From the NCBI GenBank assembly GCA_903837345.1, contig CAILUG010000023.1, forward strand, positions 111,461-175,460: a stretch of 64,000 nucleotides of DNA. Direction: 5' to 3'. The position numbers were made by a program, and so were the translations under genes. The notes under the pieces were generated by a model. The model was not told the origin of the DNA and searched no databases. It saw only the letters and a list, made by a program, of their open reading frames with translations. This document shows positions 8,473 to 16,671 of the stretch, piece by piece. Position 1 is the first letter of the stretch. Every line of letters begins with the position of its first letter. The DNA comes from an uncultured Gammaproteobacteria bacterium. Lineage in GTDB: Bacteria > Pseudomonadota > Gammaproteobacteria > Pseudomonadales > Pseudohongiellaceae.

Positions 8473-9630
8473 TTACTTGCCGCTCCTGGTTTTGGTCACC
8501 AGCTTTTGTACACGCCAGTTGATCAGCTCTGCCACCCAGATCTCATCTTCCGACGGGCAGGCAATGGCATGGATCCAGCCGAACTCGCCGAGATTGCGGC
8601 CTGGCTCACCATAGACGCCCAGTACCTTGCCTTGCAGTGATACCTTGTAGATGCGGCTCGGATAGAGATCGCCGACAAACAGCACCGGATTGGGGCCAGG
8701 CGTCATGCACAGCGCATCGGGAGCGCCAGGAGCCAGCGAGCCGGTCTTGCCGTTGGGATTTTCGTTGCCGTACACCACTTTTCCGCGCCTGGTATCCACC
8801 GGCACATCGATCACAAATTCACGAATGTATTTGCCATTCGGGTCGAACACCTGGATACGGCGGTTGCCGCGATCGGCTACATAGATTTCATTGGCAGGAG
8901 AAACCGCGATGCCGTGCGGGGTATCGAACTGGCCGGGGCCGCTGCCAAGCGAACCCCAGCTCGCTATCCACTCGCCCTTGGCATTGACCTTGGCTACCCG
9001 TGAGTTGACATAGCCATCGCTGAAATAGCTGTTGCCTTCCGAGTCCCACGCCACGTCGGTAGGCTGATTGAACTCGTTGTCGCGATGCACCGGGATCGGC
9101 ATGCGCGCATTGTTGTCCTTGGGAACCTCTACATTCACCCCGGCGCGTTTCAGCAGTTCCGCCATGGTTGAGGCGTAGTCAGGCGGTACCTGCAGATGCG
9201 AGGCCTCACCTTTGCGGCCAAACACCCAGTCAACATGACCATCGGGCTTGAAACGCAGGATCATGTTGGAACCCTTGTCGACCACCCAGATGTTGTCATG
9301 TGGATCAATGCGCACTGCATGGGCATAGGACCAGCCATAAAGGTTCTTGCCGATTTCGCGGATGAACCTGCCTTTCTGGTCGAACTCCAGCAGTTGCGCG
9401 GCGGTGGCCATATAAGAAGGCCCGTCGGAGTTGCCACGCGAAAATACAAAGACATGGCCCTTTGAATTGACTGCCACACCCGCAACTTCACCGAAATTGA
9501 TATCGGCCGGCAGTTGAAGCGGATTGGGGACGGATTCGAAGGGCAGCTCAGGAACGGTTGCGGCAGTCTGGGCAAAGGCAGCTGTGAGTGGAAAACTGAA
9601 CAGCAGAGTGGCTAGCAGGAAGCGCTTCAT
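8473..9630 (-). CDS. Secreted NHL-repeat beta-propeller protein
   Basis: 385 residues. A signal peptide (about residues 1-20, ending AFAQ) precedes a six-bladed NHL propeller. Repeats carry the pattern G-x-I-x-V-x-D-x-x-N-x-R-I-Q-V-F, for instance IYVADRGNRRIQVFDPNGKY and NIWVVDKGSNMILRF. Bacterial proteins of this kind are often annotated as peptidyl-alpha-hydroxyglycine alpha-amidating lyase-like because they share the propeller, but I cannot confirm the metal and catalytic residues, so enzymatic activity is uncertain. It precedes the MarC-family gene by 6 nt. Confidence 0.8.
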   Translation of the reverse strand: MKRFLLATLLFSFPLTAAFAQTAATVPELPFESVPNPLQLPADINFGEVAGVAVNSKGHVFVFSRGNSDGPSYMATAAQLLEFDQKGRFIREIGKNLYGWSYAHAVRIDPHDNIWVVDKGSNMILRFKPDGHVDWVFGRKGEASHLQVPPDYASTMAELLKRAGVNVEVPKDNNARMPIPVHRDNEFNQPTDVAWDSEGNSYFSDGYVNSRVAKVNAKGEWIASWGSLGSGPGQFDTPHGIAVSPANEIYVADRGNRRIQVFDPNGKYIREFVIDVPVDTRRGKVVYGNENPNGKTGSLAPGAPDALCMTPGPNPVLFVGDLYPSRIYKVSLQGKVLGVYGEPGRNLGEFGWIHAIACPSEDEIWVAELINWRVQKLVTKTRSGK

Positions 9631-9719
9631 GGATACCTCGCAGTAATAGGGAGCGAAAGCAGCGTGAGACTATCCCGGTAATGGCGGGTCGTCCACATCT
9701 TGCTACATTTGCGGTCAGA

Positions 9720-12680
9720 TTATTCCAGATGCATTTCCATTTTCACTGCAGCTGCAACTTTGCCTTTTGCCGGTTTGGACTCTTCATTGACAAGAAATAT
9801 CCGCTCCGGCAGCACTGCAGTATTGCCCAAAATCAGGGCTTCAACAGCTTCAGCCCTGCGACGTGCCAGATCGGCGAGATCGTCAGCATTGGGCTTGAGC
9901 AACGGCAACAATGCTTGCTCAACCGTTTGTATTTTGGTGTCTATCACTGCATCGGCGGTAGTGGCGGCAGCATCAGGGGCGCTGGCCGGATAAACCATGT
10001 CCTTGCCACTGCGATTCTTGTATTCCAGTTCCAGTGCTGCCAGCTGTGTGGCTCTCACCGCAACATCAGTAGTGGCAGTGGCCAAGGCCTGCAAGGATTG
10101 TTGGGCAAGTGCATCCGAGTCGGTTGCAGCAATGGTGTTGAGCGGGATGTTCAGCTTCAGGGTCGGGCGCGCTACCAGGGCTTTGGCCAGCGTGGTGAGC
10201 TTGCCGGTTTCGGCCGGGCTCAACTCGGCGATGCCAGGCTGGAATTCCACAAACGCCAGCTCATCGCTGCTGCCGAACAATCTGGCCAGGGCAGCAAACG
10301 GCGCTTTCGCCACATCCCCAAGCAAGCCAAGACAGGCACGCCAGATCAGCGGTGCCAGCCGGAATTGCGGGTCATCCAGGGTCCCTGACACCGGCAGATC
10401 AGCAATGATAAGGCCATTGCTGTCTTTCAACAGCGCCACTGCCAGCTTGAGCGGAATCGGTGCCGCATCCTTGGAATCGGTTTTGCTGCCGAACTCCAGG
10501 TTGTCGAAAATGACGTGGTGTTCGGCTTCCAGTTTGCGATCAAGGATGCGGTAGTGCATATCCGCCGACAACTTGCCCTTGCTGATGTTGTAGCCGGCAT
10601 ACTTGCCCGAGTATGGATTGAAGGTGGTCAGTTCGATGTTGGAAAACTTCAGCGTCACATCCGAAAACTTGTTGGCGGCGAGTGGATTGATTTCACCGGC
10701 AATATTGACCGGAGAAAATTTGTCGACGTTGCCTTGCAAAGTAACGGTGGCACGCGAATCTGGTTGCGAAGACAAACCGCTGACAGCACCGTTCAGTTGC
10801 ACAATGCCGGTAGAGAAGTTGGGCTCGATCGACAGATCGGAAAAATCGGCAGAGCCATCGATGAATTTGATGCTTGCTATCTGGATCCGGGTCTTGAGTG
10901 ATGGCCCCGTATCGGCTTTGCCGGCGTTGCTGGCGACAACCGGTTTGGTGCCGGCACTTTGCGCAAGCGGCGGCGCCAGCAGATGCGAGACGTTGGTGGT
11001 CTGGTCTTTTCTGATCTGCACGTTCGCATAGGGTTGGTCAGCGACAATGCTGTCGACATCCAGACTTGTGAGTGCGCCGCTATCCGGGTTGATCACGGCC
11101 TTGATGCCTTTGACAGTCAGCTGTTTCCAATCCACAAACGGATCGTTGGCCTTGTCATTGGCATGTACATTGTCGATGGTGATTTCGCCGCCAAATTTCA
11201 GGTCAGCCTGCTGCTGCAGATAATCGATACGGCCATGCATGGAAAAGATGCCGGAGGCCAGCGACAACTGGCTCTGTTGCGCCAGATAAGGCTGCAAGGC
11301 CGGCAGTGCAAAACGTTCCAGATCGATATTCACGCCGGCTTGCAACGGTGCCAGTGCGAGATCTCCGTCAAGCTTGAGGCTGCTGTCACTGTCGATTACT
11401 ACATCCGAAGTGAGGTGCATGTTGTCGCCAGCAGTGCCCAGGTTGGCAATATGCAATGTGACCGGTTTCAGAACGAAACTGGCAGCAGGTGTCACGGTTG
11501 CGTCAGTAATATTCACAGTGCCTGTTTCAATGCGGGTGTCTTCAATCTTGAATTGCCAGGGCTGATCCTGCGGAGTTGTTGTCGACTTGCTGCTGGCGGC
11601 GGTCGAGGCTTCTGCGGCTGGCTGGGGAGTGCTGACGGGCACCTGCGCATCATTGTGCGCCAGGTATCGCGACAGGTTCAGTACACCATCGCTGTCGCGA
11701 CGGATATCAATCAGTGGAGACATGGCATCAAGGGCTTTTACTGTCACTTTATGCCCGACCGAAGACACCAGGGCTGAGGTCACTTCGATGGCCGGAATCA
11801 CAATGGCGGCACTGCTGGCAGCAGCGCCGGTTTCTGCGACAACAAAATTGCTGGCGGTAATCTTGTCGAGAGAGAGTTCCCACTCGGAAGGTCTGGATGC
11901 CTGCGCAAACGCAGCAAAGTTGTAGCGTGCCTCAACCGACAGTTTGCCGTCAGCAATCCGGAAGGGCAGAGTTGCTGCCAGATAATCGGCCAGTGGTGGC
12001 ATTTGCAACTGCCTGATCGCAAAGTGTCCCGAGGCCGACAGTGGTTGTACTTTCAAGTCAGCAGACAACTCAAACTTCTCTTCCAGCTTGCTGAGGGCAG
12101 CAATGCTGACAACATTTTTATAGTCCGTCTCTGTCCGGAAATCTTTCACTGAAATGCTGATCGCCTGCAGATCAGAGTGGTAAGCACTGCCTTTCGACAA
12201 ATCACTGAAGGCAATGTGTCCTTGCGTTGCCGACACGACGCCAATGTGGACTTTTGGCAAGGCCTGGCTTTTGTCTGTATTGGCACCGTCACTGGCGGGA
12301 AGCAAATGGGCCAGATTGAGTCGTCCGGCTTCATCAATCGCAACGATGAGATCGGGGGCATCGAGTCGCAACTCGCGCAAATTGATGCTTTGTTCCCATA
12401 GGGATGAGGCCGGCTCTGCATTGACATAAAGATGCCGGAAGCCGGTGATTGGTGTGCCATCTTTTTCTTTCAATGCAAAATCGGCAACCTGCAGTTCGAA
12501 AGTGAAGGGGTTGAATTGCACGATCCCCAGTGACAATTGGCGATGCAGGGTCATTTCGGCGAATTTTTGCAGTTGCGAACGTGCAAGCAGCGGCACACCC
12601 CAAAAGCCCGCGGCTGTGTAGCCCAGAGCCAGGAATACGATTATTGAAAGAATGACAAGACGACGGCGTGAGAACTGCAT
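9720..12680 (-). CDS. DUF748 (AsmA-like) envelope protein
   Basis: 986 residues. One N-terminal membrane anchor (about residues 8-26) is followed by a long beta-rich periplasmic region with the DUF748 repeats FTFELQVADFALKEKDG and FADLSIEPNFSTGIVQLNG-type blocks. The C-terminus (from about residue 815, VEFQPGIAELSPAE) resembles an OmpA-like fold and ends with the usual ERIFL segment. The family belongs to the AsmA-like group of bridge-like proteins proposed to move lipid between membranes. ATG at 12680 is preferred to the upstream in-frame GTG at 12725, because homologous sequence starts there and the extension is not hydrophobic. Confidence 0.85.
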   Translation of the reverse strand: MQFSRRRLVILSIIVFLALGYTAAGFWGVPLLARSQLQKFAEMTLHRQLSLGIVQFNPFTFELQVADFALKEKDGTPITGFRHLYVNAEPASSLWEQSINLRELRLDAPDLIVAIDEAGRLNLAHLLPASDGANTDKSQALPKVHIGVVSATQGHIAFSDLSKGSAYHSDLQAISISVKDFRTETDYKNVVSIAALSKLEEKFELSADLKVQPLSASGHFAIRQLQMPPLADYLAATLPFRIADGKLSVEARYNFAAFAQASRPSEWELSLDKITASNFVVAETGAAASSAAIVIPAIEVTSALVSSVGHKVTVKALDAMSPLIDIRRDSDGVLNLSRYLAHNDAQVPVSTPQPAAEASTAASSKSTTTPQDQPWQFKIEDTRIETGTVNITDATVTPAASFVLKPVTLHIANLGTAGDNMHLTSDVVIDSDSSLKLDGDLALAPLQAGVNIDLERFALPALQPYLAQQSQLSLASGIFSMHGRIDYLQQQADLKFGGEITIDNVHANDKANDPFVDWKQLTVKGIKAVINPDSGALTSLDVDSIVADQPYANVQIRKDQTTNVSHLLAPPLAQSAGTKPVVASNAGKADTGPSLKTRIQIASIKFIDGSADFSDLSIEPNFSTGIVQLNGAVSGLSSQPDSRATVTLQGNVDKFSPVNIAGEINPLAANKFSDVTLKFSNIELTTFNPYSGKYAGYNISKGKLSADMHYRILDRKLEAEHHVIFDNLEFGSKTDSKDAAPIPLKLAVALLKDSNGLIIADLPVSGTLDDPQFRLAPLIWRACLGLLGDVAKAPFAALARLFGSSDELAFVEFQPGIAELSPAETGKLTTLAKALVARPTLKLNIPLNTIAATDSDALAQQSLQALATATTDVAVRATQLAALELEYKNRSGKDMVYPASAPDAAATTADAVIDTKIQTVEQALLPLLKPNADDLADLARRRAEAVEALILGNTAVLPERIFLVNEESKPAKGKVAAAVKMEMHLE

Positions 12681-13017
12681 TGCGCAGACCTGTGATCGGT
12701 TTTGGGTTAACCCTTTATTGGTCACAGTTTATGAGCAGTCCACAGCGAATGAAAGAGAGTTGCACCGGGGAACAAAGTGCAATCGGGCCGGAATTGCCAC
12801 GAATGTTGCCTGTCGGCGAAACAGCAGTCCGGAGTGAATCCCCGCTGCCGGTTCGGTGGTGGGCACGATTGTGGGAGGCGCGGTGGAAGCCTGTGGCCAG
12901 CAAAAGGCAGAACAGCAGGCGAGGACTGGTTATCGAAGTCGAAAATTGAAATAACAGTTACAAAAAGCCTTTGCTGGAAATATTATCCCCTGCAAACAAC
13001 CACAGAGGGGATGGACC
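12681..13017. other. Divergent intergenic region, no gene seen
   Basis: 337 bp between the leftward DUF748 gene and the rightward secreted-protein gene. It contains a good sigma-70-type promoter for the rightward gene at its right end (12958-12986). The GC-rich middle part (about 12770-12930) has short open frames on both strands, but none has a ribosome binding site or a recognisable product. I compared it with the cobalamin riboswitch core and it does not fit. Confidence 0.6.
12958..12986 (+). promoter_or_regulatory. Sigma-70-type promoter
   Basis: TTACAA (12958-12963) and TATTAT (12981-12986) are separated by 17 nt, close to the TTGACA-17-TATAAT consensus. The start codon of the secreted-protein gene lies 31 nt after the -10 box, which fits a short leader. 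Confidence 0.6.
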
Positions 13018-13950
13018 ATGAAAGGATCAGGCCTGCTGCTGACCTTGCTGTCAGCAATTACTATCAGCTCATTTGCCAACGCACAAGATTGTGACCGGGC
13101 ATGTCTGTCAACCCGTCTTGATACCTACCTCAAGGGGGTGGTGAGTCACAAACCTGCAGAAGCCGGCTTGTTTATCGGCTTTCGGCAGACCGAGAACTCG
13201 GTGGTGATTCCGGAAGGCCAGGGAATGTGGGCCAGTGCCACCGCACTGGGTTCCGTCCAGCGCCGGTATTTTGATCCTGTCAAAAACACAGCAGCCTATT
13301 TCGGCACCATCAGTGAAAGTGGCAAGGAAGCCGTGGTTGCCGTACGCCTGAAAGTGGAAAGAGGTGAAGTGACTGAAGCCGAATGGATGGTTTCGCGCCA
13401 GACTGACCCCGGGCTGACCGGTGAATCTGGCAAGACCCCCTTCAATGTGAAGACGCTGGCTGACACGCTGCCGCTTGAGCGCAAAGTACCGCAGAAGGAT
13501 CGTTTGTCCCGCGAAGCGCTGATTGCCATCACCAACTCCTATTTCGACGGCATCACCAGCAAAAACGATTACATTGTCAAAGGCCATCCAGGCTGCAGTC
13601 GTTATGAAAACGGCTTTCCTACTTTCGGAACCCCGCTGAAAGGAGAGGGACATCTGGGCTTCGAAGGCAAGACTGACTGTCGCACCCAGGGAGATTTCGG
13701 GGTCGCCATTGTGGCACTGCGCAACTACTTCCTGGTGGATGAACAGGCACAGGTGGTAATGGTCAACGCCGTGTTCCGCCGCGATCCCGGGAACCCCAAG
13801 CGACGCAACCATTTCACGGAATTGTTCCATATCGATGGTGGCAAGATACGCAGTGTGCATGCCGCGTTCTATTACCCGGCACCGGAACTGCCAGTACCCA
13901 ACTGGCCACCCTATGACGGTATTTTCCCGCTGCCGGCGCAGTACCAGTAG
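13018..13950 (+). CDS. Secreted protein of unknown function
   Basis: 310 residues. A clear signal peptide (about residues 1-22, ending FANAQ) leads into a mature protein that begins DCDRACL and keeps a second cysteine pair farther on (GCSRYENG, DCRTQGDF), so a disulfide-stabilised periplasmic protein is likely. The segment LSREALIAITNSYFDGI, then a long beta-rich stretch, resembles NTF2/SnoaL-like folds, in line with two related halves, but I do not recognise a named family with certainty. It has its own promoter and a GAGGGG ribosome binding site. It is isolated from its neighbours. Confidence 0.7.
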   Translation: MKGSGLLLTLLSAITISSFANAQDCDRACLSTRLDTYLKGVVSHKPAEAGLFIGFRQTENSVVIPEGQGMWASATALGSVQRRYFDPVKNTAAYFGTISESGKEAVVAVRLKVERGEVTEAEWMVSRQTDPGLTGESGKTPFNVKTLADTLPLERKVPQKDRLSREALIAITNSYFDGITSKNDYIVKGHPGCSRYENGFPTFGTPLKGEGHLGFEGKTDCRTQGDFGVAIVALRNYFLVDEQAQVVMVNAVFRRDPGNPKRRNHFTELFHIDGGKIRSVHAAFYYPAPELPVPNWPPYDGIFPLPAQYQ

Positions 13951-14026
13951 GTTGTAGAAAACTGGCAGAAATAAAGCAGCCGCAGATCATGAGCAGGGCG
14001 TCACAGGCAGATAATAATCCGTATTG

Positions 14027-14566
14027 TTACTTTGCCTGTGTCTGCTCTTTGGCGGGCTTGCCGTCCATCTCATCAATGGTTTTTTGCAATTCGTAGTGCT
14101 CCAGCATGGCCTTGCGCATTTCCGGGCTCTTTTTCACCGCTTCTTTCATTTTCTGCTGCAGAATGGGGTAGCGGCGACCGGCCTCCATTTGTACCGGCGG
14201 GGGAACGCCAACGTTCGAGCCTGTGATTCTGCCGAAGATCGCCTGGGCTTCGACCTGGGTTGCAGTGTCAAGGAAGGCCGGCCTGCAAACATGTTCCCTG
14301 ATATGGCGATTCATCGGGATTTCCCAGGAACAATGCACATCATACTGATGATCATCATTGAGTTTGTTGAAGGTTTCGTACACCGCCTCCTCGGCTTTCC
14401 ATAACTGCGCTTCCAGTGCCCAGCGCGATTTCTGGCCGGTGATGGTGATCTCTTCCGGCTTGCTCTCTGTAGCATCATTTGCCGCAGTGTCTTTTGCAGC
14501 TGCCGTTAGTGCAAAAAACAGGAAAATCGTTGCCGAACTCCACAGCACCCGATGTTTGCAGTTCAT
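14027..14566 (-). CDS. Small periplasmic protein of unknown function
   Basis: 179 residues from ATG 14566, which has an AAGGAG ribosome binding site 7 nt upstream; a longer in-frame start at 14653 would put residues before the signal peptide and is rejected. The signal peptide ends about TAAAKD. The mature part has an EEITITGQK segment, reminiscent of the TonB-box-like start of several proteobacterial periplasmic proteins, then two cysteines (DVHCSW and EHVCRP) likely to pair, and a charged helical C-terminus. Conserved hypothetical; no function can be assigned. Confidence 0.7.
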   Translation of the reverse strand: MNCKHRVLWSSATIFLFFALTAAAKDTAANDATESKPEEITITGQKSRWALEAQLWKAEEAVYETFNKLNDDHQYDVHCSWEIPMNRHIREHVCRPAFLDTATQVEAQAIFGRITGSNVGVPPPVQMEAGRRYPILQQKMKEAVKKSPEMRKAMLEHYELQKTIDEMDGKPAKEQTQAK

Positions 14567-14721
14567 GATCCTGCTCCTTGAAATATGGCAAATTTCAATC
14601 AGGACAGCCGCTGCGCGCCAGCAGCGGCCCGAATTTGTCGCGGTGCAAATCATACAACAGCGATGGATTTGGTGTAGCCATCGTGGTGCTGAACCACAGC
14701 TTGCCAGGTTGTGAAATTATT

Positions 14722-15609
14722 TCATGTGGGTGTCGTGTTTCTGGCTGCAGCCACGATCCCCATGATGCTGCCTGGATTCATCGCATCGACCATTGATGAC
14801 GGCATGAGTATCGTTGCGCCGCGCTCTTTGGTGGTTTCATAGACTATGTTCATCGCCCGCAATTGCAGAGCCACCGGATTGTTTGCATAAATTTCAGCAG
14901 CCCGCAGGAATTTGGCTGCCACGGCTTCCTCGGCGGAGCCCAGTATCACGCGGGCTTCCTTCTCGCGTTCGGCCTGTGCCTGCCGGCTCATCGCGTCCTG
15001 CAAAGCTTCGGGGATCGCCACGTCGCGGATTTCTACTGAAATGGCCGATACTCCCCATTCTGCACTCTTGCGGCCGATTTCTTCACGCAAAAGTTCATCG
15101 GTTTGCTTGCGGTTGGACAGCAGTTCACTCAGTGGCGAACAACCGATGGCTTCCCGTAACGAGGTTTGGGCGACCTGCAGGATGGCCTGACGGTAGTTGG
15201 TGATTTCCAGTGCCGCTTTCTCGGTGTCATGTACCTGCCAGAACAGGATTGCATCGATATTGGCCGGCACCGTGTCGCGCGTAAGCGCTGCTTCGGCATT
15301 GAATTCCGTAGTCTGGATCCGCAAATCGACCCAAGCCACTATTTCGTCGATGAAAGGGATGATGACAAACATGCCGGGACCGCGAATGCCGAGCAGTTTG
15401 CCAAGGCGCAGCACGACTACCTGCTCCCATTGATTGGCCATTTTGAGTGACATCGGGATCAGGATCGCGATCAATGCAAGCAGCACCGGAAAAATGATGG
15501 TGAACTGGATCTCGTGCTGGAACTGGGAAGTCCGGATGGTTGCCAAAGCAGCAATCCAGAACAGGGCTGACAAGAGTACTGCCGGTGCATTGGGGCCATT
15601 GGGTTTCAT
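14722..15609 (-). CDS. SPFH/Band 7 family protein (slipin/stomatin-like)
   Basis: 295 residues. Two N-terminal hydrophobic segments (about residues 8-27 and 35-54) precede a Band 7 domain: VVLRLGKLLGIRGPGMFVIIPFID, the pattern TTEFNAEAALTRDTVPANID, then the coiled-coil part rich in QAQAEREKEAR. This order is typical of bacterial slipins (stomatin homologues), which assemble into membrane microdomain rings. Slipins often sit beside an NfeD gene; none is here. Instead the gene overlaps the stop codon of a GntR regulator by one base (TAATG), so it is translationally coupled to it and very likely controlled by it. Confidence 0.85.
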   Translation of the reverse strand: MKPNGPNAPAVLLSALFWIAALATIRTSQFQHEIQFTIIFPVLLALIAILIPMSLKMANQWEQVVVLRLGKLLGIRGPGMFVIIPFIDEIVAWVDLRIQTTEFNAEAALTRDTVPANIDAILFWQVHDTEKAALEITNYRQAILQVAQTSLREAIGCSPLSELLSNRKQTDELLREEIGRKSAEWGVSAISVEIRDVAIPEALQDAMSRQAQAEREKEARVILGSAEEAVAAKFLRAAEIYANNPVALQLRAMNIVYETTKERGATILMPSSMVDAMNPGSIMGIVAAARNTTPT

Positions 15610-15998
15610 TATTTGCCTCCTTGGGTTTTTACGAGTTGGGTCACGCGTTGTGCGAGCTGCAAAGGATCAATTCCAGCGCCTTTGGCAACAGCTAAAAATC
15701 TGTGGGCATGTTCATCGAGCCGGGCGGCCAGTTCGCGGCCCTTGATGGCGGAAGGAGGTTTGGCAACGAAGGTGCCGCGGGCCCGCACGATGGTGATGGC
15801 GCCCGACTGCTCAAGTTCGTCATAGGCATGACGAACTGTATTGAGATCAACCTTGAGTGCGACGGCAACTTGCCGCATCGTTGGCATTTGCTCGCCGGGT
15901 TTGAGCATGCCGGCACCGATCACATGCAACATCTGGTTGCGGATCTGTATGTAGATCGGCACACCACTGCGCGGGTCGATATGGAGTGAATCCAGCAT
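15609..15998 (-). CDS. GntR family regulator, YtrA type
   Basis: 129 residues. The N-terminal 75 residues form a GntR winged helix (GVPIYIQIRNQMLHVI, then MPTMRQVAVALKVDLNTVRHAYDELEQSGAI). The C-terminal part is only about 45 residues of helix, too short for an FCD or UTRA ligand domain, which places it in the small YtrA subfamily. Such regulators usually control a neighbouring membrane-protein operon and themselves. The palindrome at 16009-16030 lies 11 nt upstream of the start codon and is the obvious operator. The slipin gene follows with a one-base overlap. Confidence 0.9.
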   Translation of the reverse strand: MLDSLHIDPRSGVPIYIQIRNQMLHVIGAGMLKPGEQMPTMRQVAVALKVDLNTVRHAYDELEQSGAITIVRARGTFVAKPPSAIKGRELAARLDEHAHRFLAVAKGAGIDPLQLAQRVTQLVKTQGGK

Positions 15999-16008
15999 GG
16001 TGCAATAC

Positions 16009-16030
16009 CTGTATGATAGTATTCATACAG
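16009..16030. promoter_or_regulatory. Candidate GntR operator (inverted repeat)
   Basis: Perfect 8-bp arms CTGTATGA and TCATACAG are separated by six bases (TAGTAT). The site lies between the host attachment gene and the GntR gene, immediately before the latter. The size and symmetry fit a dimeric GntR protein, and the AT-rich centre could overlap a -10 element, implying autorepression of the GntR-slipin unit. Confidence 0.75.
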
Positions 16031-16071
16031 TCACACAGGCGGTGCATTGCTGTCAAGCGGCCCGAAACATA

Positions 16072-16518
16072 CTAGGAGGCTTCGGCAAAGTGCTCGATGA
16101 TGGCCTTTTCACCTACGCGAGTCAGGTTCTTGTTGACGGTCTTGCCCAGTACTTTCTGGCAATCCGTGCTCAGATGATGGCGCAGATCGCCAAGGAAGTG
16201 CGGGGGTGCTGCCACCAGCAAATGGCTGAACTTGCCGGCCAGATGTTCGCTGTGCAGATGTCTGCTGAGCCTGAGCGCAAAGTCGGCAGCTTCTTCCTGG
16301 TGCGAGTTGGAGTCGCCACCCAGGCTGTGGAAGCCTCTGCCTGCACTGGCAGCCCCGCCAGCCTTGTCTGAATCCAGCTCGGAATTCGTCAGTCTGGAAG
16401 TAGGATGATTTTCATGCTCCACCAACTCCAGTTTGTCGAGCCTGGAATCGGTTTTGTAGATAAGCGCCTGACTGCTGTCGGCGACTACCAGATAGGTTAC
16501 GGGCTGATTGGATTGCAT
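16072..16518 (-). CDS. Host attachment protein family
   Basis: 148 residues from ATG 16518, which has GGAG 8 nt upstream; a TTG 24 nt farther out has no such site. The sequence YLVVADSSQALIYKTDSRL near the start, the central ADFALRLSRHL and the LLVAAPPHFLGDLR block are typical of the host attachment (AtsE-like, PF10116) family. The family name comes from an Agrobacterium attachment locus; the actual biochemical role is unclear and resembles archaeal release-factor-like (baeRF) folds. It precedes the GntR-slipin pair by 73 nt in the same direction. Confidence 0.8.
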   Translation of the reverse strand: MQSNQPVTYLVVADSSQALIYKTDSRLDKLELVEHENHPTSRLTNSELDSDKAGGAASAGRGFHSLGGDSNSHQEEAADFALRLSRHLHSEHLAGKFSHLLVAAPPHFLGDLRHHLSTDCQKVLGKTVNKNLTRVGEKAIIEHFAEAS

Positions 16519-16596
16519 GCTTTGCTCCGGATTCGTGGTCAATGTTCCTCATCATAATCTCGGAGAGAGTGTTTGTGTGCGGCTTTTCGACTTTGT

Positions 16597-16610
16597 CTGA
16601 TCCAGATCAG
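16597..16610. promoter_or_regulatory. Candidate FNR/Anr box upstream of GH2 gene
   Basis: CTGATCCAGATCAG matches the FNR/Anr consensus TTGAT-N4-ATCAA at eight of ten defined bases and is itself a perfect palindrome. It lies between the divergent host attachment and GH2 genes, with its centre about 68 bp from the GH2 start codon. A near-identical sequence precedes the cytochrome c gene at 22768-22781. Confidence 0.45.
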
Positions 16611-16671
16611 TAATGTTAGATTCACAATTCAATTGGCTGGCCTACCAGCCTGGTTTCAAACCCGGATCGAT

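Noticed and set aside
12770..12940. GC-rich leader resembling a cobalamin riboswitch (GGGGAACAAAGTGCAATC)
   Set aside because: The conserved B12-box order and the GCCACTG element are missing on both strands, and the adjoining gene has its own promoter further downstream.
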